A stretch of DNA of 8,728 bases from Actinomycetes bacterium (lineage in GTDB: Bacteria; Actinomycetota; Actinomycetes; Mycobacteriales; Mycobacteriaceae), in contig JAHZJY010000003.1 of the NCBI GenBank assembly GCA_022600695.1, positions 1-8,728 of the forward strand. Reading direction: 5' to 3'. The notes under the pieces are model-generated. The model had not been told where the DNA came from. It made no database searches and worked only from the letters and a program-made list of their open reading frames with translations. Numbering within the stretch: the stretch's first letter is position 1; each line of letters starts with the position of its first letter. This document shows positions 6,215 through 8,728 of this stretch, piece after piece. Made by a program: the position numbers and the translations under genes.

Positions 6215-7456
6215 CTATCGAGGCGCCCCGATCGGTCCATCAGCGGGCAGTACAACCCTGGCGCGCACGACTTCTTCCTGATCCCCCTGAGATTTGCCCT
6301 GCGCCAGCATGCCGGCATGGGCAGGCGGTACCGGCATCGCCGCCGTACCCGTCGCAGTCGGGCCCGGCACCGTGAACTCGCCCGCACCGAGCAGACCGGT
6401 TTTCAGCCCGAGCGGCCGCCCACCGCTGTTCTCCGGGGCGAAGCTACTGTTCGGGCGAGTGAAGCTGGTCAGTCCGGCGCCCGGAAGTCCGACACCGCCA
6501 CCCCCGGCCGCGCCGACCGTGCCCGAACCGGCCCCTCCACCTGAGCCGAAGCCGAGGGCCCCCGGTGCGCCGCCGGCCGCGAGCAGCGGTACCGGCGTAC
6601 CGGTCTCCAGCGCCGTGACACCGGGGTTGATGCCGAGGGAACCCATCATCGACTGCGGCAGAGCGGCCAGACCCCCGAAGGCCTGCAGGGGTGACTGGAA
6701 CATCCCGAGCACGGGCTGCATCGCACCGGTGGCCGCCTGGATGGGCTGCAACATCATCGATCCGGCCCGGCCGGCGACCTCGGCAGGACCTGCGACCCCG
6801 TCACCGGCCAGCTGGGCAGCCTGCCCGGACTCCTTCAGCGCTTCCCCCGCCACCTGGCCGGCGCTCTGCGCGACGGCGGCCGCCGCCGCCGCGGGTGCGG
6901 CGTGCGATGCCGAGGCGGGTGAGATCGGCGGCGGGATCGCCAACGCGGCCGCCAGCGCCGCAAGCGCGGCTCCATAAACCGCTCCCGCGCTCGCGTTGTG
7001 CGGCCAGTGTTCCCCGAAGTATTCCGTGTCCAGAGCTACGATCGCCGGGGTCAAAGCTCCCAGGACCAGCGGGTTCAGCGCGACAGCCGCGGACTGCTCA
7101 GCGCGGTTGGCCGCCGAGACCTCGGCGGGGATCATCGAGGAGACCGCGGTCTCGTAGGCCGACACGGCGCTCGCCGCGATCGGCGGCTTCTCCTGAGCCC
7201 AGCCGGCGAGCAGTTGCAGTGCCGCGTTCAAGCCGGTGACCGCGGCGGTCGAACTCATTCCCCCGACACCTTCGAAGTCCGCTGCCGTCGCCGCGGTGTT
7301 GAGCGTCGAGGCCGAGAAGGCCAGCTGATTGCCGACTGCCAGTGCCTGCCAGGCAGCGGCGCTGGCCATCGTCGTCGCGGTGCCGGACGCCCCCGGTCCG
7401 ACCAATCTCAGGTAGTTGACTTCCGGCGGGGAGCACGGCCAACTGGGATCCGGCAT
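6215..7456 (-). CDS. PPE family protein (PPE69-like), ESX substrate
   Basis: PPE proteins pair with PE proteins, are bound by EspG in the cytosol and are exported by the ESX machine. The 413-residue product has the family motif P10-P11-E12 in SPPEVNYLRL, an all-helical domain to about residue 175, and the conserved TEYFGEHWPHNA segment (144-155), equivalent to the EYxxMWxxNA region. The usual WxG is replaced by F61-E-G63. The second half is alanine/proline then glycine-rich (about 290-325), low in complexity, and ends in a conserved-looking VVRARVVLP segment. The length is close to PPE69 of M. tuberculosis ESX-2 (about 400 residues). The ATG at 7456 lies 12 bp after the PE stop, with a weak AGGG upstream; PE and PPE are almost certainly cotranscribed. 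No MPTR or PPW signature is present, which fits an ancestral ESX-locus PPE. Confidence 0.93.
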   Translation of the reverse strand: MPDPSWPCSPPEVNYLRLVGPGASGTATTMASAAAWQALAVGNQLAFSASTLNTAATAADFEGVGGMSSTAAVTGLNAALQLLAGWAQEKPPIAASAVSAYETAVSSMIPAEVSAANRAEQSAAVALNPLVLGALTPAIVALDTEYFGEHWPHNASAGAVYGAALAALAAALAIPPPISPASASHAAPAAAAAAVAQSAGQVAGEALKESGQAAQLAGDGVAGPAEVAGRAGSMMLQPIQAATGAMQPVLGMFQSPLQAFGGLAALPQSMMGSLGINPGVTALETGTPVPLLAAGGAPGALGFGSGGGAGSGTVGAAGGGGVGLPGAGLTSFTRPNSSFAPENSGGRPLGLKTGLLGAGEFTVPGPTATGTAAMPVPPAHAGMLAQGKSQGDQEEVVRARVVLPADGPIGAPR

Positions 7457-7468
7457 GGTGTCTGAGCC

Positions 7469-7768
7469 CTACAGTGCCAGCGCCGTGTTGTTGATGACGT
7501 CGGTGACGGTGTACGTCGCGGCCGCGATGTTCTGTGCCCCGGCGAACAACTCCCGGTTGGCCACCTGCTCACCTGTTGCACCCACATACGACGCGCCGGC
7601 CGCATTCAATGCGGCCGCGAACTGGAGAGAATCCAGGTCGGCGCCCATCGGCAGCGCCCCGGTCAACACCACTGCGGCCGCGGAGGCGGCGGCCGCCAGC
7701 CCGCCGCCGATACCCGATTCGGTTGCAGCCGATAGGGCGACATTTGCTGAGTTGACATTGAGAACCAT
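7469..7768 (-). CDS. PE family protein (PE36-like), ESX substrate partner of the adjacent PPE
   Basis: This is a 99-residue stand-alone PE domain with no C-terminal extension. PE proteins form a two-helix hairpin packed against the PPE partner and carry the export signal. The N-terminus VLNVNSANVALSAATESG is PE-like, though the literal Pro-Glu pair is absent. The C-terminal YTVTD (Y86 to D90) fits the general YxxxD/E type VII secretion signal at its usual place after the second helix. The ATG at 7768 is chosen because GGAGG lies 6 nt upstream (7779-7775); an in-frame ATG at 7846 would add 26 residues unlike any PE start. It is the first gene of the minus-strand cluster. PE36 of M. tuberculosis is shorter, so this copy looks like the fuller ancestral form. 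Confidence 0.88.
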   Translation of the reverse strand: MVLNVNSANVALSAATESGIGGGLAAAASAAAVVLTGALPMGADLDSLQFAAALNAAGASYVGATGEQVANRELFAGAQNIAAATYTVTDVINNTALAL

Positions 7769-7774
7769 TCCACC

Positions 7775-7779
7775 CCTCC
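7775..7779 (-). promoter_or_regulatory. Ribosome binding site of the PE gene
   Basis: GGAGG on the minus strand, inside a longer purine run, sits 6 nt before the ATG at 7768-7766. It fixes this ATG as the PE start rather than the in-frame ATG at 7846, which has no comparable site. Confidence 0.7.
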
Positions 7780-7815
7780 CCTCGATAGGGCCGTCGACGA
7801 TCTGCGGCCGAGCCG

Positions 7816-7846
7816 AGAATAGGTCGCCCTCAAGATAGCTGTCCAA
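7816..7846 (-). promoter_or_regulatory. Candidate promoter of the ESX cluster
   Basis: On the minus strand TTGGAC (7846-7841) and TATTCT (7821-7816) lie 19 bp apart and resemble -35 and TAnnnT -10 elements. Transcription would begin near 7809, leaving a leader of about 40 nt before the PE ATG. An A-rich tract (7851-7864 region) just upstream could act as an UP element or a site for a nucleoid protein. An alternative -10, TATCTT (7837-7832), is also possible. This is pattern matching only. Confidence 0.35.
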
Positions 7847-7949
7847 TCAGTATTTTTGTTTTCCAGCAAACTCACGGCAAAAGCGCTGCCCGGCATCGTG
7901 CGGGCTGTTCACATCTGCCCGCGCTACCCGCACCGACAGCCGAGGCCGG

Positions 7950-7987
7950 TCCGATGCCACGATCGCGCCAACCGGGCTAGCATCGGA
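7950..7987. promoter_or_regulatory. Spaced 8-bp inverted repeat in the divergent promoter region
   Basis: TCCGATGC (7950-7957) and GCATCGGA (7980-7987) form a perfect inverted repeat with centres 30 bp apart, about three helical turns. The right arm overlaps TAGCAT (7978-7983), a fit to the mycobacterial TAnnnT -10 for the plus-strand gene. This arrangement would suit a regulator that represses the plus-strand promoter. The inner sequence CCGATG...CATCGG also occurs between PPE and esxD. The repeat is visible; binding is inferred. Confidence 0.35.
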
Positions 7988-8020
7988 GCAATAGTGTGAT
8001 TCCTGACACGTCCGGCCCCG

Positions 8021-8034
8021 AGGAGGTCCCGTTG
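8021..8034 (+). promoter_or_regulatory. Shine-Dalgarno and TTG start of the Rv0250c-like gene
   Basis: AGGAGG (8021-8026) is a full Shine-Dalgarno match followed by 5 nt and a TTG codon (8032-8034). It argues for a TTG start rather than the upstream in-frame GTG at 7996. Confidence 0.55.
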
Positions 8035-8328
8035 TCCAAAGCCACCGAACTGGCCGAACTGCACCATCTGATCGGAAATCTGCGGCGGTGCGTGACGTCG
8101 CTACAGCACCGGTACGGCGATAGCCCAGCCATGCGCCGGGTCATCATCGACACCGAACGGATGGTCGGTGACCTGGAAATTCTCGAGATGGATGCGGGTG
8201 AGCTCGAGTTCGCCGCACACCCGGTGGCGAGCTCCGGGGAGAAGATCCAGGTGCCCGACACCCCCTATGACAGAGAGTTCTGGGCGGGTATCGACGACGA
8301 GGGTGTGGGCGGGCACAACCGACGCTGA
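8032..8328 (+). CDS. Conserved mycobacterial hypothetical protein beside Sdh1 (Rv0250c-like)
   Basis: This is a soluble, acidic protein of about 98 residues with no membrane segment or signal peptide. Its first 60 residues are strongly helix-prone (ATELAELHHLIGNLRR onward). A conserved-looking C-terminal part contains EKIQVPDTPYDREFW and GVGGH. As I recall, Rv0250c of M. tuberculosis has the same features and lies just upstream of the Sdh1 anchor gene Rv0249c, as here. Its function is not known to me; a link to Sdh1 is inferred from position only. TTG at 8032 is preferred because AGGAGG (8021-8026) lies 5 nt upstream. An in-frame GTG at 7996 with GGAG 7 nt upstream would add 12 residues, but it sits only a few bases from the start site predicted by the TAGCAT box. 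Confidence 0.7.
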   Translation: MSKATELAELHHLIGNLRRCVTSLQHRYGDSPAMRRVIIDTERMVGDLEILEMDAGELEFAAHPVASSGEKIQVPDTPYDREFWAGIDDEGVGGHNRR

Positions 8329-8334
8329 CCCGGC

Positions 8335-8364
8335 TTCAGTACGGGCCCGTTTTCACAGTAGGGT
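8335..8364 (+). promoter_or_regulatory. Weak candidate promoter before the Sdh1 anchor gene
   Basis: TAGGGT (8359-8364) fits the TAnnnT -10 pattern, with TTCAGT (8335-8340) 18 bp upstream as a possible -35. A start near 8371 would give a leader of about 28 nt that contains the AAGGGGA ribosome binding site (8383-8389). The sdh gene could equally be read through from the gene before it, only 70 bp upstream. Confidence 0.25.
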
Positions 8365-8398
8365 TCAAAAGCAGTTGACTCGAAGGGGATCACTGCAG

Positions 8399-8728
8399 AT
8401 GAGCGCACCCACCGCCGATCGGCGTGCCACCGGCGTCTTCTCGCCGGGCCGGGCCAAGATCCCGCAGAAGACTCTGCGCACCGACAACTGGCTGAAATCC
8501 CCGATCCTCACCGATCTCGGGTTCGCGGCGTTCCTCATCTACGCGACGGTCCGCGCGTTCCAGCAGGACCACTTCTTCGTCGAGAAGTACCACTACCTCA
8601 CCCCGTTCTACTCGCCGTGCATCAGCAAGGGCTGCGGGGAAGCCAGCGAGTTCTGGCCGCAGATTCTGCCCGACGTGTGGTGGCTGCCGTACGCGGCGAT
8701 GTCCCTGCCGTTCCTGCTGCTCTTCCGG
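8399..8728 (+). CDS. sdhC: Succinate dehydrogenase 1 membrane anchor subunit (5' part, cut by window edge)
   Basis: The frame is open for 110 codons from ATG 8399 to the right edge. The start MSAPTADRRATGVFSP, then KTLRTDNW and the YHYLTPFYSPC segment, agree with my recollection of Rv0249c, the membrane anchor of mycobacterial Sdh1. That enzyme oxidises succinate and passes electrons to menaquinone at the inner membrane. A first hydrophobic helix spans about residues 37-53 and a second begins near 94 (WWLPYAAMSLPFLLLF). Between them, on what would be the loop side, are C74 and C79 in SPCISKGCG. AAGGGGA lies 9 nt before the ATG. The iron-sulfur and flavoprotein genes would be expected just beyond the edge. 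Confidence 0.75.
   Translation, partial: MSAPTADRRATGVFSPGRAKIPQKTLRTDNWLKSPILTDLGFAAFLIYATVRAFQQDHFFVEKYHYLTPFYSPCISKGCGEASEFWPQILPDVWWLPYAAMSLPFLLLFR

Noticed and set aside
6294..6977. 227-codon plus-strand frame opposite PPE
   Set aside because: Pro/Ala-rich shadow of the alanine- and glycine-rich PPE C-terminus, without start signals.
7769..7846. ATG at 7846 as the PE start
   Set aside because: The extra residues are not PE-like, and a strong GGAGG supports the ATG at 7768.
1..8728. Insertion sequence, integrase, tRNA or attachment site marking a transfer event
   Set aside because: No transposase or integrase frame, terminal repeats, tRNA or duplicated ends were seen, so recent transfer of the cluster is not supported from this window alone.

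Overview
This is a GC-rich window from a mycobacterium or a close relative in the Mycobacteriales. It holds most of a type VII (ESX) secretion locus on the minus strand. At the right edge, in the opposite direction, are two genes of the succinate dehydrogenase 1 (Sdh1) neighbourhood. A PE/PPE pair next to an Esx pair, together with EspG, EccD, a mycosin and EccE, is a mycobacterial-type combination. The layout PE - PPE - esxD - esxC - espG - MinD-like ATPase - eccD - mycP - eccE is the same as that of ESX-2 in M. tuberculosis (PE36, PPE69, esxD, esxC, espG2, Rv3888c, eccD2, mycP2, eccE2). The 95-residue EsxC and 277-residue EspG also fit ESX-2 in recalled sequence and length.

Layout from right to left on the minus strand: a divergent promoter region (7769-7995); PE (7469-7768) and PPE (6215-7456), 12 bp apart; a 133-bp gap with a hairpin; esxD (5776-6081) and esxC (5463-5750); a 100-bp gap with a 10-bp-arm hairpin and a G-rich leader; espG (4529-5362); the ATPase (3537-4526); eccD (2044-3540); mycP (506-2047); and the first 169 codons of eccE (1-509), cut by the window edge. 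From espG to eccE the genes are 2 bp apart or overlap by 4 bp or less, so this part is probably one translationally coupled operon. The substrate genes are separated from it, and from each other, by structured spacers.

On the plus strand are a roughly 98-codon conserved mycobacterial hypothetical gene (8032-8328, Rv0250c-like) and the start of the Rv0249c-like Sdh1 membrane anchor (8399 to the edge). The ESX cluster therefore abuts a respiratory-chain locus.

Inferred working: PE-PPE and EsxD-EsxC are secreted heterodimers. EspG is the cytosolic chaperone for PE-PPE. EccD and EccE are inner-membrane parts of the secretion complex. MycP is the periplasmic membrane-anchored protease that stabilises it. 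The MinD-like ATPase is an accessory cytosolic or membrane-associated factor. The membrane ATPase EccC, its partner EccB and the AAA+ protein EccA are not in the window. In M. tuberculosis eccB2 and eccC2 directly precede PE36. Here that place is taken by the divergent Sdh1-side gene, so the cluster is either rearranged or incomplete. I see no RNA genes, insertion sequences, CRISPR arrays or attachment sites, and no gene-free stretch over 300 bases.
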